DNA from: Acanthosepion lycidas
Lineage: Eukaryota; Mollusca; Cephalopoda; Sepiida; Sepiidae
Length of the DNA: 64,000 bases
Direction of reading: 5' to 3'
Assembly: GCA_963932145.1 (NCBI GenBank)
Contig: OZ010590.1
Location: forward strand, 51,491,112 to 51,555,111
The first letter of the stretch is position 1, and each line of letters opens with the position of its first letter. Positions 10,377 to 23,841 of the stretch are shown piece after piece. The notes under the pieces were generated by a model. The model searched no databases and was not told the DNA's origin. It worked only from the letters and a program-made list of their open reading frames with translations. Position numbers and translations under genes: made by a program.

Positions 10377-10959
10377 AATTTTGTAGTTCAACTAGATTCT
10401 TAAATCTTCTGGAATTTATTGCTGTGATACAGCACTGAATGTCCAATTTAGAAAAAGTCGCTAAGGACTAAAGAACAGCCTCTTTCAGTATATACGTAGA
10501 TTTTCTTGAACTTCAAGTCCCATTTCTTCCAGCCTTGATAATTTTGTAATTTTTTTTTTTTTTTTTTTTTTCCGGCAGACGAAGGTTTTTAAAATAAATC
10601 AAACATTTCGTGGAAAATTTTGACATGTGCGACAATGCCTGACGAATTCATGCCTCTGATTCCATCGGAGGTGTCTTGTCACGGAAACATCTAACAAAAC
10701 ATAGATTAAAAGTGTAAAGAAACTTTGACGTATTTTAATCTCGGAAAAAATGCCATCATATCGGGCGACGACAAGTATATTGATAGGAAATAAATGTCGT
10801 TGGAAAATTCATTTCACACATGAAAATAGTTGTTCCGAGAAGCATGAAAATCACGAAATTCGTCTCAGTTGTCCGTATGTGGATTATGAACACCGTCAAA
10901 TATGAAGAAATGATCTATAATGATATTCCAGTTTGACGATCGACGCTAGCATGCTTTAG

Positions 10960-11043
10960 GTCAGGGTGGCCGAGCGGTCTAAGGCGCTGCGTTCAGGTCG
11001 CAGTCGGGTCTTCCCGGCGTGGGTTCGAATCCCACTCCTGACA
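10960..11043 (+). tRNA. tRNA-Leu(CAG), unit 7
   Basis: Consensus copy, fully paired. Confidence 0.96.
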
Positions 11044-11447
11044 ATAGGACGACGTTATTTTCTTTTGCTATGATATATTTAGTCTTCCATGTAAAAAATG
11101 AAAAAGAAGGAGCATTAAATTAAAAATCGCGTCTGTTGGCATGTCAATATTACGATCTAGAAGTTATGAAGAGCGTAAAAATACTAAAATGTAAATCATT
11201 TTGAAAACGATGCGTGCAATTGTACTGAACATAGGCTAGCTGTGTAAAATATAGTCATTCTTGAATACTAGACGATTCTGTGGTCAATGTGCAGAAATTG
11301 AATTTGAAAATAAATTTACTTTCTTGAAAGTTAACTTTTCCTAAAAGTTTTATTTTCGCCGTAATTATTGATGGATTGAGAATTATTTCCGAGCCGAGAT
11401 ATCAAATTGAATTGGGGAAAAAAAAAAAAAAACCTATAGGAAAAGCA

Positions 11448-11519
11448 TTCCGACACCGGGAATCGAACCCTAGCAGCCTGGGTGAAAGCCAGGAATCCTA
11501 ACCATTAGACCATGTGGGA
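11448..11519 (-). tRNA. tRNA-Glu(TTC), unit 8
   Basis: Unit 8 (11190-12789). C4:C69 and A50:G64 mismatches. Confidence 0.85.
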
Positions 11520-11899
11520 ACCTCGAATCATTTTGTTGTTACAGGCTAAAGTGTCAAACACGCTTCACACACTCTTAGAGATATTATCCATCTCTCAGTT
11601 CCGAAACCGATAATGAATCATTGATTTGTATTCGTTATTGTATTGGTTGCTTTCGGAAAATAACATTTTACCTCATACACACCGACCTCATATTCAACAC
11701 CTGCTTCATACCGCTCACTTTTACAGTCAGACGTGACACGGTCTAGAGATTTTTGATGTAAGGCGTAAACAGTACTAGCACCCAAATTTAATCAGCTTTT
11801 GTCTGACAATCCATGAGTAAAATATTTGCATTTAAAATGGATTTCCTATTCCTCATAGAACATTTACAAAATCTACAGGTAAGAATGATAAACGCGCTG

Positions 11900-11972
11900 C
11901 GCCGCGTGGCGTAATGGAAAAAGCGTCTGGCTTCTAATTAGAAGATTGCGAATTCGAGTCTCGTCGTTGTCG
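11900..11972 (+). tRNA. tRNA-Arg(TCT)-like, unit 8
   Basis: Anticodon TCT. Same G53 to A change as unit 6, so these two share a recent history. Confidence 0.62.
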
Positions 11973-12558
11973 AATTTTGTAGTTCAACTAGATTCTTAAA
12001 TCTTCTGGAATTTATTGCTGTGATACAGCACTGAATGTCCAATTAAGAAAAAGTCGCTAAGGACTAAAGAACAGCCTCTTTCAGTATATACGTAGATTTT
12101 CTTGAACTTCAAGTCCCATTTCTTCCAGCCTTGATAATTTTGTAATTTTTTTTTTTTTTTTTTTTTTTTTCCGGCAGACGTAGGTTTTTAAAATAAATCA
12201 AACATTTCGTGGAAAATTTTGACATGTGCGACAATGCCTGACGAATTCATGCCTCTGATTCCATCGTAGGTGTCTTGTCACGGAAACATCTAACAAAACA
12301 TAGATTAAAAGTGTAAAGAAACTTTGACGTATTTTAATCTCGGAAAAAATGCCATCATATCGGGCGACGACAAGTATATTGATAGGAAATAAATGTCGTT
12401 GGAAAATTCATTTCACACATCAAAATAGTTGTTCCGAGAAGCATGAAAATCACGAAATTCGTCTCAGTTGTCCGTATGTGGATTATGAACACCGTCAAAT
12501 ATGAAGAAATGATCTATAATGATATTCCAGTTTGACGATCGACGCTAGCATGCTTTAG

Positions 12559-12642
12559 GTCAGGGTGGCCGAGCGGTCTAAGGCGCTGCGTTCAGGTCGC
12601 AGTCGGGTCTTCCCGGCGTGGGTTCGAATCCCACTCCTGACA
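12559..12642 (+). tRNA. tRNA-Leu(CAG), unit 8
   Basis: Consensus copy, fully paired. Confidence 0.96.
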
Positions 12643-13048
12643 ATAGGACGACGTTATTTTCTTTTGCTATGATATATTTAGTCTTCCATGTAAAAAAATG
12701 AAAAAGAAAGAGCATTAAATTAAAAATCGCGTCTGTTGGCCTGTCAATATTACGATCTAGAAGTTATGAAGAGCGTAAAAATACTAAAATGTAAATCATT
12801 TTGAAAACGATGCGTGCAATTGTACTGAACATAGGCTAGCTGTGTAAAATATAGTCATTCTTGAATACTAGACGATTCTGTGGTCAATGTGCAGAAATTG
12901 AATTTGAAAATAAATTTACTTTCTTGAAAGTTAACTTTTCCTAAAAGTTTTATTTTCGCCGTAATTATTGATGGATTGAGAATTATTTCCGAGCCGAGAT
13001 ATCAAATTGAATTGGGGAAAAAAAAAAAAAAAACCTATAGGAAAAGCA

Positions 13049-13120
13049 TTCCGACACCGGGAATCGAACCCCAGCAGCCTGGGTGAAAGCCAGGAATCCT
13101 AACCATTAGACCATGTGGGA
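13049..13120 (-). tRNA. tRNA-Glu(TTC), unit 9
   Basis: Unit 9 (12790-14387). C4:C69 and G50:G64 mismatches (unit 1 type). Confidence 0.85.
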
Positions 13121-13500
13121 ACCTCGAATCATTTTGTTGTTACAGGCTAAAGTGTCAAACACGCTTCACACACTCTTAGAGATATTATCCATCTCTCAGT
13201 TCCGAAACCGATAATGAATCATTGATTTGTATTCGTTATTGTATTGGTTGCTTTCGGAAAATAACATTTTACCTCATACACACCGACCTCATATTCAACA
13301 CCTGCTTCATACCGCTCACTTTTACAGTCAGACGTGACACGGTCTAGAGATTTTTGATGTAAGGCGTAAACAGTACTAGCACCCAAATTTAATCAGCTTT
13401 TGTCTGACAATCCATGAGTAAAATATTTGCATTTAAAATGGATTTCCTATTCCTCATAGAACATTTACAAAATCTACAGGTAAGAACGATAAACGGGCTG

Positions 13501-13573
13501 CGCCGCGTGGCGTAATGGAAAAGGCGTCTGGCTTCGAATCAGAAGATTGCGAGTTCGAGTCTCGTCGTTGTCG
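13501..13573 (+). tRNA. tRNA-Arg(TCG)-like, unit 9
   Basis: Anticodon TCG, normal T loop. Confidence 0.7.
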
Positions 13574-14157
13574 AATTTTGTAGTTCAACTAGATTCTTAA
13601 ATCTTCTGGAATTTATTGCTGTGATACAGCACTGAATGTCCAATTTAGAAAAAGTCGCTAAGGACTAAAGAACAGCCTCTTTCAGTATATACGTAGATTT
13701 TCTTGAACTTCAAGTCCCATTTCTTCCAGCCTTGATAATTTTGTAATTTTTTTTTTTTTTTTTTTTTTTCCGGCAGACGTAGGTTTTTAAAATAAATCAA
13801 ACATTTCGTGGAAAATTTTGACATGTGCGACAATGCCTGACGAATTCATGCCTCTGATTCCATCGGAGGTGTCTTGTCACGGAAACATCTAACAAAACAT
13901 AGATTAAAAGTGTAAAGAAACTTTGACGTATTTTAATCTCGGAAAAAATGCCATCATATCGGGCGACGACAAGTATATTGATAGGAAATAAATGTCGTTG
14001 GAAAATTCATTTCACACATGAAAATAGTTGTTCCGAGAAGCATGAAAATCACGAAATTCGTCTCAGTTGTCCGTATGTGGATTATGAACACCGTCAAATA
14101 TGAAGAAATGATCTATAATGATATTCCAGTTTGACGATCGACGCTAGCATGCTTTAG

Positions 14158-14241
14158 GTCAGGGTGGCCGAGCGGTCTAAGGCGCTGCGTTCAGGTCGCA
14201 GTCGGGTCTTCCCGGCGTGGGTTCGAATCCCACTCCTGACA
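14158..14241 (+). tRNA. tRNA-Leu(CAG), unit 9
   Basis: Consensus copy, fully paired. Confidence 0.96.
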
Positions 14242-14645
14242 ATAGGACGACGTTATTTTCTTTTGCTATGATATATTTAGTCTTCCATGTAAAAAATGAA
14301 AAAGAAGGAGCATTAAATTAAAAATCGCGTCTGTTGGCATGTCAATATTACGATCTAGAAGTTATGAAGAGCGTAAAAATACTAAAATGTAAATCATTTT
14401 GAAAACGATGCGTGCAATTGTACTGAACATAGGCTAGCTGTGTAAAATATAGTCATTCTTGAATACTAGACGATTCTGTGGTCAATGTGCAGAAATTGAA
14501 TTTGAAAATAAATTTACTCTCTTGAAAGTTAACTTTTCCTAAAAGTTTTATTTTCGCCGTAATTATTGATGGATTGAGAATTATTTCCGAGCCGAGATAT
14601 CAAATTGAATTGGGGAAAAAAAAAAAAAAACCTATAGGAAAAGCA

Positions 14646-14717
14646 TTCCGACACCGGGAATCGAACCCTAGCAGCCTGGGTGAAAGCCAGGAATCCTAAC
14701 CATTAGACCATGTGGGA
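14646..14717 (-). tRNA. tRNA-Glu(TTC), unit 10
   Basis: Unit 10 (14388-15985). C4:C69 and A50:G64 mismatches. Confidence 0.85.
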
Positions 14718-15097
14718 ACCTCGAATCATTTTGTTGTTACAGGCTAAAGTGTCAAACACGCTTCACACACTCTTAGAGATATTATCCATCTCTCAGTTCC
14801 GAAACCGATAATGAATCATTGATTTGTATTCGTTATTGTATTGGTTGCTTTCGGAAAATAACATTTTACCTCATACACACCGACCTCATATTCAACACCT
14901 GCTTCATACCGCTCACTTTTACAGTCAGACGTGACACGGTCTAGAGATTTTTGATGTAAGGCGTAAACAGTACTAGCACCCAAATTTAATCAGCTTTTGT
15001 CTGACAATCCATGAGTAAAATATTTGCATTTAAAATGGATTTCCTATTCCTCATAGAACATTTACAAAATCTACAGGTAAGAACGATAAACGGGCTG

Positions 15098-15170
15098 CGC
15101 CGCGTGGCGTAATGGAAAAGGCGTCTGGCTTCGAATCAGAAGATTGCGAGTTCGAGTCTCGTCGTTGTCG
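15098..15170 (+). tRNA. tRNA-Arg(TCG)-like, unit 10
   Basis: Anticodon TCG. The unit is a recombinant: Arg side of the TCG haplotype, but CATCAAAATAG of the TCT haplotype downstream. Confidence 0.7.
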
Positions 15171-15755
15171 AATTTTGTAGTTCAACTAGATTCTTAAATC
15201 TTCTGGAATTTATTGCTGTGATACAGCACTGAATGTCCAATTTAGAAAAAGTCGCTAAGGACTAAAGAACAGCCTCTTTCAGTATATACGTAGATTTTCT
15301 TGAACTTCAAGTCCCATTTCTTCCAGCCTTGATAATTTTGTAATTTTTTTTTTTTTTTTTTTTTTTTCCGGCAGACGTAGGTTTTTAAAATAAATCAAAC
15401 ATTTCGTGGAAAATTTTGACATGTGCGACAATGCCTGACGAATTCATGCCTCTGATTCCATCGGAGGTGTCTTGTCACGGAAACATCTAACAAAACATAG
15501 ATTAAAAGTGTAAAGAAACTTTGACGTATTTTAATCTCGGAAAAAATGCCATCATATCGGGCGACGACAAGTATATTGATAGGAAATAAATGTCGTTGGA
15601 AAATTCATTTCACACATCAAAATAGTTGTTCCGAGAAGCATGAAAATCACGAAATTCGTCTCAGTTGTCCGTATGTGGATTATGAACACCGTCAAATATG
15701 AAGAAATGATCTATAATGATATTCCAGTTTGACGATCGACGCTAGCATGCTTTAG

Positions 15756-15839
15756 GTCAGGGTGGCCGAGCGGTCTAAGGCGCTGCGTTCAGGTCGCAGT
15801 CGGGTCTTCCCGGCGTGGGTTCGAATCCCACTCCTGACA
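15756..15839 (+). tRNA. tRNA-Leu(CAG), unit 10
   Basis: Consensus copy, fully paired. Confidence 0.96.
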
Positions 15840-16243
15840 ATAGGACGACGTTATTTTCTTTTGCTATGATATATTTAGTCTTCCATGTAAAAAATGAAAA
15901 AGAAGGAGCATTAAATTAAAAATCGCGTCTGTTGGCATGTCAATATTACGATCTAGAAGTTATGAAGAGCGTAAAAATACTAAAATGTAAATCATTTTGA
16001 AAACGATGCGTGCAATTGTACTGAACATAGGCTAGCTGTGTAAAATATAGTCATTCTTGAATACTAGACGATTCTGTGGTCAATGTGCAGAAATTGAATT
16101 TGAAAATAAATTTACTTTCTTGAAAGTTAACTTTTCCTAAAAGTTTTATTTTCGCCGTAATTATTGATGGATTGAGAATTATTTCCGAGCCGAGATATCA
16201 AATTGAATTGGGGAAAAAAAAAAAAAAACCTATAGGAAAAGCA

Positions 16244-16315
16244 TTCCGACACCGGGAATCGAACCCTAGCAGCCTGGGTGAAAGCCAGGAATCCTAACCA
16301 TTAGACCATGTGGGA
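16244..16315 (-). tRNA. tRNA-Glu(TTC), unit 11
   Basis: Unit 11 (15986-17585). C4:C69 and A50:G64 mismatches. Confidence 0.85.
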
Positions 16316-16695
16316 ACCTCGAATCATTTTGTTGTTACAGGCTAAAGTGTCAAACACGCTTCACACACTCTTAGAGATATTATCCATCTCTCAGTTCCGA
16401 AACCGATAATGAATCATTGATTTGTATTCGTTATTGTATTGGTTGCTTTCGGAAAATAACATTTTACCTCATACACACCGACCTCATATTCAACACCTGC
16501 TTCATACCGCTCACTTTTACAGTCAGACGTGACACGGTCTAGAGATTTTTGATGTAAGGCGTAAACAGTACTAGCACCCAAATTTAATCAGCTTTTGTCT
16601 GACAATCCATGAGTAAAATATTTGCATTTAAAATGGATTTCCTATTCCTCATAGAACATTTACAAAATCTACAGGTAAGAATGATAAACGCGCTG

Positions 16696-16768
16696 CGCCG
16701 CGTGGCGTAATGGAAAAAGCGTCTGGCTTCTAATTAGAAGATTGCGAGTTCGAGTCTCGTCGTTGTCG
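16696..16768 (+). tRNA. tRNA-Arg(TCT)-like, unit 11
   Basis: Anticodon TCT, normal T loop. Confidence 0.7.
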
Positions 16769-17354
16769 AATTTTGTAGTTCAACTAGATTCTTAAATCTT
16801 CTGGAATTTATTGCTGTGATACAGCACTGAATGTCCAATTAAGAAAAAGTCGCTAAGGACTAAAGAACAGCCTCTTTCAGTATATACGTAGATTTTCTTG
16901 AACTTCAAGTCCCATTTCTTCCAGCCTTGATAATTTTGTAATTTTTTTTTTTTTTTTTTTTTTTTTCCGGCAGACGTAGGTTTTTAAAATAAATCAAACA
17001 TTTCGTGGAAAATTTTGACATGTGCGACAATGCCTGACGAATTCATGCCTCTGATTCCATCGTAGGTGTCTTGTCACGGAAACATCTAACAAAACATAGA
17101 TTAAAAGTGTAAAGAAACTTTGACGTATTTTAATCTCGGAAAAAATGCCATCATATCGGGCGACGACAAGTATATTGATAGGAAATAAATGTCGTTGGAA
17201 AATTCATTTCACACATCAAAATAGTTGTTCCGAGAAGCATGAAAATCACGAAATTCGTCTCAGTTGTCCGTATGTGGATTATGAACACCGTCAAATATGA
17301 AGAAATGATCTATAATGATATTCCAGTTTGACGATCGACGCTAGCATGCTTTAG

Positions 17355-17438
17355 GTCAGGGTGGCCGAGCGGTCTAAGGGGCTGCGTTCAGGTCGCAGTC
17401 GGGTCTTCCCGGCGTGGGTTCGAATCCCACTCCTGACA
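17355..17438 (+). tRNA. tRNA-Leu(CAG), unit 11
   Basis: D stem reads AAGGG for AAGGC, so G10:G25 is mismatched. Shared only with unit 12. Confidence 0.92.
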
Positions 17439-17844
17439 ATAGGACGGCGTTATTTTCTTTTGCTATGATATATTTAGTCTTCCATGTAAAAAAATGAAAA
17501 AGAAAGAGCATTAAATTAAAAATCGCGTCTGTTGGCCTGTCAATATTACGATCTAGAAGTTATGAAGAGCGTAAAAATACTAAAATGTAAATCATTTTGA
17601 AAACGATGCGTGCAATTGTACTGAACATAGGCTAGCTGTGTAAAATATAGTCATTCTTGAATACTAGACGATTCTGTGGTCAATGTGCAGAAATTGAATT
17701 TGAAAATAAATTTACTTTCTTGAAAGTTAACTTTTCCTAAAAGTTTTATTTTCGCCGTAATTATTGATGGATTGAGAATTATTTCCGAGCCGAGATATCA
17801 AATTGAATTGGGGAAAAAAAAAAAAAAAACCTATAGGAAAAGCA

Positions 17845-17916
17845 TTCCGACACCGGGAATCGAACCCTAGCAGCCTGGGTGAAAGCCAGGAATCCTAACC
17901 ATTAGACCATGTGGGA
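17845..17916 (-). tRNA. tRNA-Glu(TTC), unit 12
   Basis: Unit 12 (17586-19184). C4:C69 and A50:G64 mismatches. Confidence 0.85.
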
Positions 17917-18296
17917 ACCTCGAATCATTTTGTTGTTACAGGCTAAAGTGTCAAACACGCTTCACACACTCTTAGAGATATTATCCATCTCTCAGTTCCG
18001 AAACCGATAATGAATCATTGATTTGTATTCGTTATTGTATTGGTTGCTTTCGGAAAATAACATTTTACCTCATACACACCGACCTCATATTCAACACCTG
18101 CTTCATACCGCTCACTTTTACAGTCAGACGTGACACGGTCTAGAGATTTTTGATGTAAGGCGTAAACAGTACTAGCACCCAAATTTAATCAGCTTTTGTC
18201 TGACAATCCATGAGTAAAATATTTGCATTTAAAATGGATTTCCTATTCCTCATAGAACATTTACAAAATCTACAGGTAAGAACGATAAACGGGCTG

Positions 18297-18369
18297 CGCC
18301 GCGTGGCGTAATGGAAAAGGCGTCTGGCTTCGAATCAGAAGATTGCGAGTTCGAGTCTCGTCGTTGTCG
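18297..18369 (+). tRNA. tRNA-Arg(TCG)-like, unit 12
   Basis: Anticodon TCG, normal T loop. Confidence 0.7.
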
Positions 18370-18954
18370 AATTTTGTAGTTCAACTAGATTCTTAAATCT
18401 TCTGGAATTTATTGCTGTGATACAGCACTGAATGTCCAATTTAGAAAAAGTCGCTAAGGACTAAAGAACAGCCTCTTTCAGTATATACGTAGATTTTCTT
18501 GAACTTCAAGTCCCATTTCTTCCAGCCTTGATAATTTTGTAATTTTTTTTTTTTTTTTTTTTTTTTCCGGCAGACGTAGGTTTTTAAAATAAATCAAACA
18601 TTTCGTGGAAAATTTTGACATGTGCGACAATGCCTGACGAATTCATGCCTCTGATTCCATCGGAGGTGTCTTGTCACGGAAACATCTAACAAAACATAGA
18701 TTAAAAGTGTAAAGAAACTTTGACGTATTTTAATCTCGGAAAAAATGCCATCATATCGGGCGACGACAAGTATATTGATAGGAAATAAATGTCGTTGGAA
18801 AATTCATTTCACACATGAAAATAGTTGTTCCGAGAAGCATGAAAATCACGAAATTCGTCTCAGTTGTCCGTATGTGGATTATGAACACCGTCAAATATGA
18901 AGAAATGATCTATAATGATATTCCAGTTTGACGATCGACGCTAGCATGCTTTAG

Positions 18955-19038
18955 GTCAGGGTGGCCGAGCGGTCTAAGGGGCTGCGTTCAGGTCGCAGTC
19001 GGGTCTTCCCGGCGTGGGTTCGAATCCCACTCCTGACA
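18955..19038 (+). tRNA. tRNA-Leu(CAG), unit 12
   Basis: Same G10:G25 D-stem mismatch as unit 11, although the Arg haplotypes of units 11 and 12 differ. This fits local gene conversion of the Leu segment. Confidence 0.92.
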
Positions 19039-19445
19039 ATAGGACGACGTTATTTTCTTTTGCTATGATATATTTAGTCTTCCATGTCAAAAATGAAAAA
19101 GAAGGAGCATTAAATTAAAAATCGCGTCTGTTGGCATGTCAATATTACGATCTAGAAGTTATGAAGAGCGTAAAAATACTAAAATGTAAATCATTTTGAA
19201 AACGATGCGTGCAATTGTACTGAACATAGGCTAGCTGTGTAAAATATAGTCATTCTTGAATACTAGACGATTCTGTGGTCAATGTGCAGAAATTGAATTT
19301 GAAAATAAATTTACTCTCTTGAAAGTTAACTTTTCCTAAAAGTTTTATTTTCGCCGTAATTATTGATGGATTGAGAATTATTTCCGAGCCGAGATATCAA
19401 ATTGAATTGGGGAAAAAAAAAAAAAAAAAACCTATAGGAAAAGCA

Positions 19446-19517
19446 TTCCGACACCGGGAATCGAACCCTAGCAGCCTGGGTGAAAGCCAGGAATCCTAAC
19501 CATTAGACCATGTGGGA
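19446..19517 (-). tRNA. tRNA-Glu(TTC), unit 13
   Basis: Unit 13 (19185-20786). C4:C69 and A50:G64 mismatches. The terminator A tract is among the longest. Confidence 0.85.
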
Positions 19518-19897
19518 ACCTCGAATCATTTTGTTGTTACAGGCTAAAGTGTCAAACACGCTTCACACACTCTTAGAGATATTATCCATCTCTCAGTTCC
19601 GAAACCGATAATGAATCATTGATTTGTATTCGTTATTGTATTGGTTGCTTTCGGAAAATAACATTTTACCTCATACACACCGACCTCATATTCAACACCT
19701 GCTTCATACCGCTCACTTTTACAGTCAGACGTGACACGGTCTAGAGATTTTTGATGTAAGGCGTAAACAGTACTAGCACCCAAATTTAATCAGCTTTTGT
19801 CTGACAATCCATGAGTAAAATATTTGCATTTAAAATGGATTTCCTATTCCTCATAGAACATTTACAAAATCTACAGGTAAGAACGATAAACGCGCTG

Positions 19898-19970
19898 CGC
19901 CGCGTGGCGTAATGGAAAAAGCGTCTGGCTTCTAATTAGAAGATTGCGAGTTCGAGTCTCGTCGTTGTCG
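19898..19970 (+). tRNA. tRNA-Arg(TCT)-like, unit 13
   Basis: Anticodon TCT. From this unit on, the TCT form is combined with CATCGGAGG downstream, previously found with the TCG form, so it is a recombinant class. Confidence 0.7.
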
Positions 19971-20555
19971 AATTTTGTAGTTCAACTAGATTCTTAAATC
20001 TTCTGGAATTTATTGCTGTGATACAGCACTGAATGTCCAATTAAGAAAAAGTCGCTAAGGACTAAAGAACAGCCTCTTTCAGTATATACGTAGATTTTCT
20101 TGAACTTCAAGTCCCATTTCTTCCAGCCTTGATAATTTTGTAATTTTTTTTTTTTTTTTATTTTTTTCCGGCAGACGTAGGTTTTTAAAATAAATCAAAC
20201 ATTTCGTGGAAAATTTTGACATGTGCGACAATGCCTGACGAATTCATGCCTCTGATTCCATCGGAGGTGTCTTGTCACGGAAACATCTAACAAAACATAG
20301 ATTAAAAGTGTAAAGAAACTTTGACGTATTTTAATCTCGGAAAAAATGCCATCATATCGGGCGACGACAAGTATATTGATAGGAAATAAATGTCGTTGGA
20401 AAATTCATTTCACACATCAAAATAGTTGTTCCGAGAAGCATGAAAATCACGAAATTCGTCTCAGTTGTCCGTATGTGGATTATGAACACCGTCAAATATG
20501 AAGAAATGATCTATAATGATATTCCAGTTTGACGATCGACGTTAGTATGCTTTAG

Positions 20556-20639
20556 GTCAGGGTGGCCGAGCGGTCTAAGGCGCTGCGTTCAGGTCACAGT
20601 CGGGTCTTCCCGGCGTGGGTTCGAATCCCACTCCTGACA
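20556..20639 (+). tRNA. tRNA-Leu(CAG), unit 13
   Basis: Anticodon stem CTGCG/CACAG has one mismatch (3' strand G to A). The leader is also altered (GTTAGTATGC). Confidence 0.92.
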
Positions 20640-21046
20640 ATAGGACGACGTTATTTTCTTTTGCTATGATATATTTAGTCTTCCATGTAAAAAAATGAAG
20701 AAGAAAGAGCATTAAATTAAAAATCGCGTCTGTTGGCCTGTCAATATTACGATCTAGAAGTTATGAAGAGCGTAAAAATACTAAAATGTAAATCATTTTG
20801 AAAACGATGCGTGCAATTGTACTGAACATAGGCTAGCTGTGTAAAATATAGTCATTCTTGAATACTAGACGATTCTGTGGTCAATGTGCAGAAATTGAAT
20901 TTGAAAATAAATTTACTTTCTTGAAAGTTAACTTTTCCTAAAAGTTTTATTTTCGCCGTAATTATTGATGGATTGAGAATTATTTCCGAGCCGAGATATC
21001 AAATTGAATTGGGGAAAAAAAAAAAAAAAAACCTATAGGAAAAGCA

Positions 21047-21118
21047 TTCCGACACCGGGAATCGAACCCTAGCAGCCTGGGTGAAAGCCAGGAATCCTAA
21101 CCATTAGACCATGTGGGA
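21047..21118 (-). tRNA. tRNA-Glu(TTC), unit 14
   Basis: Unit 14 (20787-22387). C4:C69 and A50:G64 mismatches. Confidence 0.85.
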
Positions 21119-21498
21119 ACCTCGAATCATTTTGTTGTTACAGGCTTAAGTGTCAAACACGCTTCACCCACTCTTAGAGATATTATCCATCTCTCAGTTC
21201 CGAAACCGATAATGAATCATTGATTTGTATTCGTTATTGTATTGGTTGCTTTCGGAAAATAACATTTTACCTCATACACACGGACCTCATATTCAACACC
21301 TGCTTCATACCGCTCACTTTTACAGTCAGACGTGACACGGTCTAGAGATTTTTGATGTAAGGCGTAAACAGTACTAGCACCCAAATTTAATCAGCTTTTG
21401 TCTGACAATCCATGAGTAAAATATTTGCATTTAAAATGGATTTCCTATTCCTCATAGAACATTTACAAAATCTACAGGTAAGAACGATAAACGGGCTG

Positions 21499-21571
21499 CG
21501 CCGCGTGGCGTAATGGAAAAGGCGTCTGGCTTCGAATCAGAAGATTGCGAGTTCGAGTCTCGTCGTTGTCG
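21499..21571 (+). tRNA. tRNA-Arg(TCG)-like, unit 14
   Basis: Anticodon TCG. This is the last TCG copy before the truncated unit 27. Confidence 0.7.
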
Positions 21572-22156
21572 AATTTTGTAGTTCAACTAGATTCTTAAAT
21601 CTTCTGGAATTTATTGCTGTGATACAGCACTGAATGTCCAATTTAGAAAAAGTCGCTAAGGACTAAAGAACAGCCTCTTTCAGTATATACGTAGATTTTC
21701 TTGAACTTCAAGTCCCATTTCTTCCAGCCTTGATAATTTTGTAATTTTTTTTTTTTTTTTATTTTTTTCCGGCAGACGTAGGTTTTTAAAATAAATCAAA
21801 CATTTCGTGGAAAATTTTGACATGTGCGACAATGCCTGACGAATTCATGCCTCTGATTCCATCGGAGGTGTCTTGTCACGGAAACATCTAACAAAACATA
21901 GATTAAAAGTGTAAAGAAACTTTGACGTATTTTAATCTCGGAAAAAATGCCATCATATCGGGCGACGACAAGTATATTGATAGGAAATAAATGTCGTTGG
22001 AAAATTCATTTCACACATCAAAATAGTTGTTCCGAGAAGCATGAAAATCACGAAATTCGTCTCAGTTGTCCGTATGTGGATTATGAACACCGTCAAATAT
22101 GAAGAAATGAACTATAATGATATTCCAGTTTGACGATCGACGCTAGCACGCTTTAG

Positions 22157-22240
22157 GTCAGGGTGGCCGAGCGGTCTAAGGCGCTGCGTTCAGGTCGCAG
22201 TCGGGTCTTCCCGGCGTGGGTTCGAATCCCACTCCTGACA
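22157..22240 (+). tRNA. tRNA-Leu(CAG), unit 14
   Basis: Consensus body. The leader has GCACGC for GCATGC, shared with unit 15. Confidence 0.96.
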
Positions 22241-22646
22241 ATAGGTCGACGTTATTTTCTTTTGCTATGATATATTTAGTCTTCCATGTAAAAAAATGAA
22301 AAAGAAAGAGCATTAAATTAAAAATCGCGTCTGTTGGCATGTCAATATTACGATCTAGAAGTTATGAAGAGCGTAAAAATACTAAAATGTAAATCATTTT
22401 GAAAACGATGCGTGCAATTGTACTGAACATAGGCTAGCTGTGTAAAATATAGTCATTCTTGAATACTAGACGATTCTGTGGTCAATGTGCAGAAATTGAA
22501 TTTGAAAATAAATTTACTTTCTTGAAAGTTAACTTTTCCTAAAAGTTTTATTTTCGCCGTAATTATTGATGGATTGAGAATTATTTCCGAGCCGAGATAT
22601 CAAATTGAATTGGGGGGAAAAAAAAAAAAAACCTATAGGAAAAGCA

Positions 22647-22718
22647 TTCCGACACCGGGAATCGAACCCTAGCAGCCTGGGTGAAAGCCAGGAATCCTAA
22701 CCATTAGACCATGTGGGA
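22647..22718 (-). tRNA. tRNA-Glu(TTC), unit 15
   Basis: Unit 15 (22388-23988). C4:C69 and A50:G64 mismatches. From here rightward the 5' flank reads CCTGGAATC on the plus strand in place of CCTCGAATC. Confidence 0.85.
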
Positions 22719-23098
22719 ACCTGGAATCACTTTGTTGTTACAGGCTAAAGTGTCAAACACGCTTCACACACTCTTAGAGATATTATCCATCTCTCAGTTC
22801 CGAAACCGATAATGAATCATTGATTTGTATTCGTTATTGTATTGGTTGCTTTCGGAAAATAACATTTTACCTCATACACACCGACCTCATATTCAACACC
22901 TGCTTCATACCGCTCACTTTTACAGTCAGACGTGACACGGTCTAGAGATTTTTGATGTAAGGCGTAAACAGTACTAGCACCCAAATTTAATCAGCTTTTG
23001 TCTGACAATCCATGAGTAAAATATTTGCATTTAAAATGGATTTCCTATTCCTCATAGAACATTTACAAAATCTACAGGTAAGAACGATAAACGCGCTG

Positions 23099-23171
23099 CG
23101 CCGCGTGGCGTAATGGAAAAAGCGTCTGGCTTCTAATTAGAAGATTGCGAGTTCGAGTCTCGTCGTTGTCG
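23099..23171 (+). tRNA. tRNA-Arg(TCT)-like, unit 15
   Basis: Anticodon TCT, normal T loop. Confidence 0.7.
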
Positions 23172-23757
23172 AATTTTGTAGTTCAACTAGATTCTTAAAT
23201 CTTCTGGAATTTATTTCTGTGATACAGCACTGAATGTCCAATTAAGAAAAAGTCGCTAACGACTAAAGAACAGCCTCTTTCAGTATATACGTAGATTTTC
23301 TTGAACTTCAAGTCCCATTTCTTCCAGCCTTGATAATTTTGTAATTTTTTTTTTTTTTTATTTTTTTTTCCGGCAGACGTAGGTTTTTAAAATAAATCAA
23401 ACATTTCGTGGAAAATTTTGACATGTGCGACAATGCCTGACGAATTCATGCCTCTGATTCCATCGGAGGTGTCTTGTCACGGAAACATCTAACAAAACAT
23501 AGATTAAAAGTGTAAAGAAACTTTGACGTATTTTAATCTCGGAAAAAATGCCATCATATCGGGCGACGACAAGTATATTGATAGGAAATAAATGTCGTTG
23601 GAAAATTCATTTCACACATCAAAATAGTTGTTCCGAGAAGCATGAAAATCACGAAATTCGTCTCAGTTGTCCGTATGTGGATTATGAACACCGTCAAATA
23701 TGAAGAAATGAACTATAATGATATTCCAGTTTGACGATCGACGCTAGCACGCTTTAG

Positions 23758-23841
23758 GTCAGGGTGGCCGAGCGGTCTAAGGCGCTGCGTTCAGGTCGCA
23801 GTCGGGTCTTCCCGGCGTGGGTTCGAATCCCGCTCCTGACA
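23758..23841 (+). tRNA. tRNA-Leu(CAG), unit 15
   Basis: T stem 3' strand CCCGC for CCCAC, a tolerated T:G wobble. Confidence 0.95.
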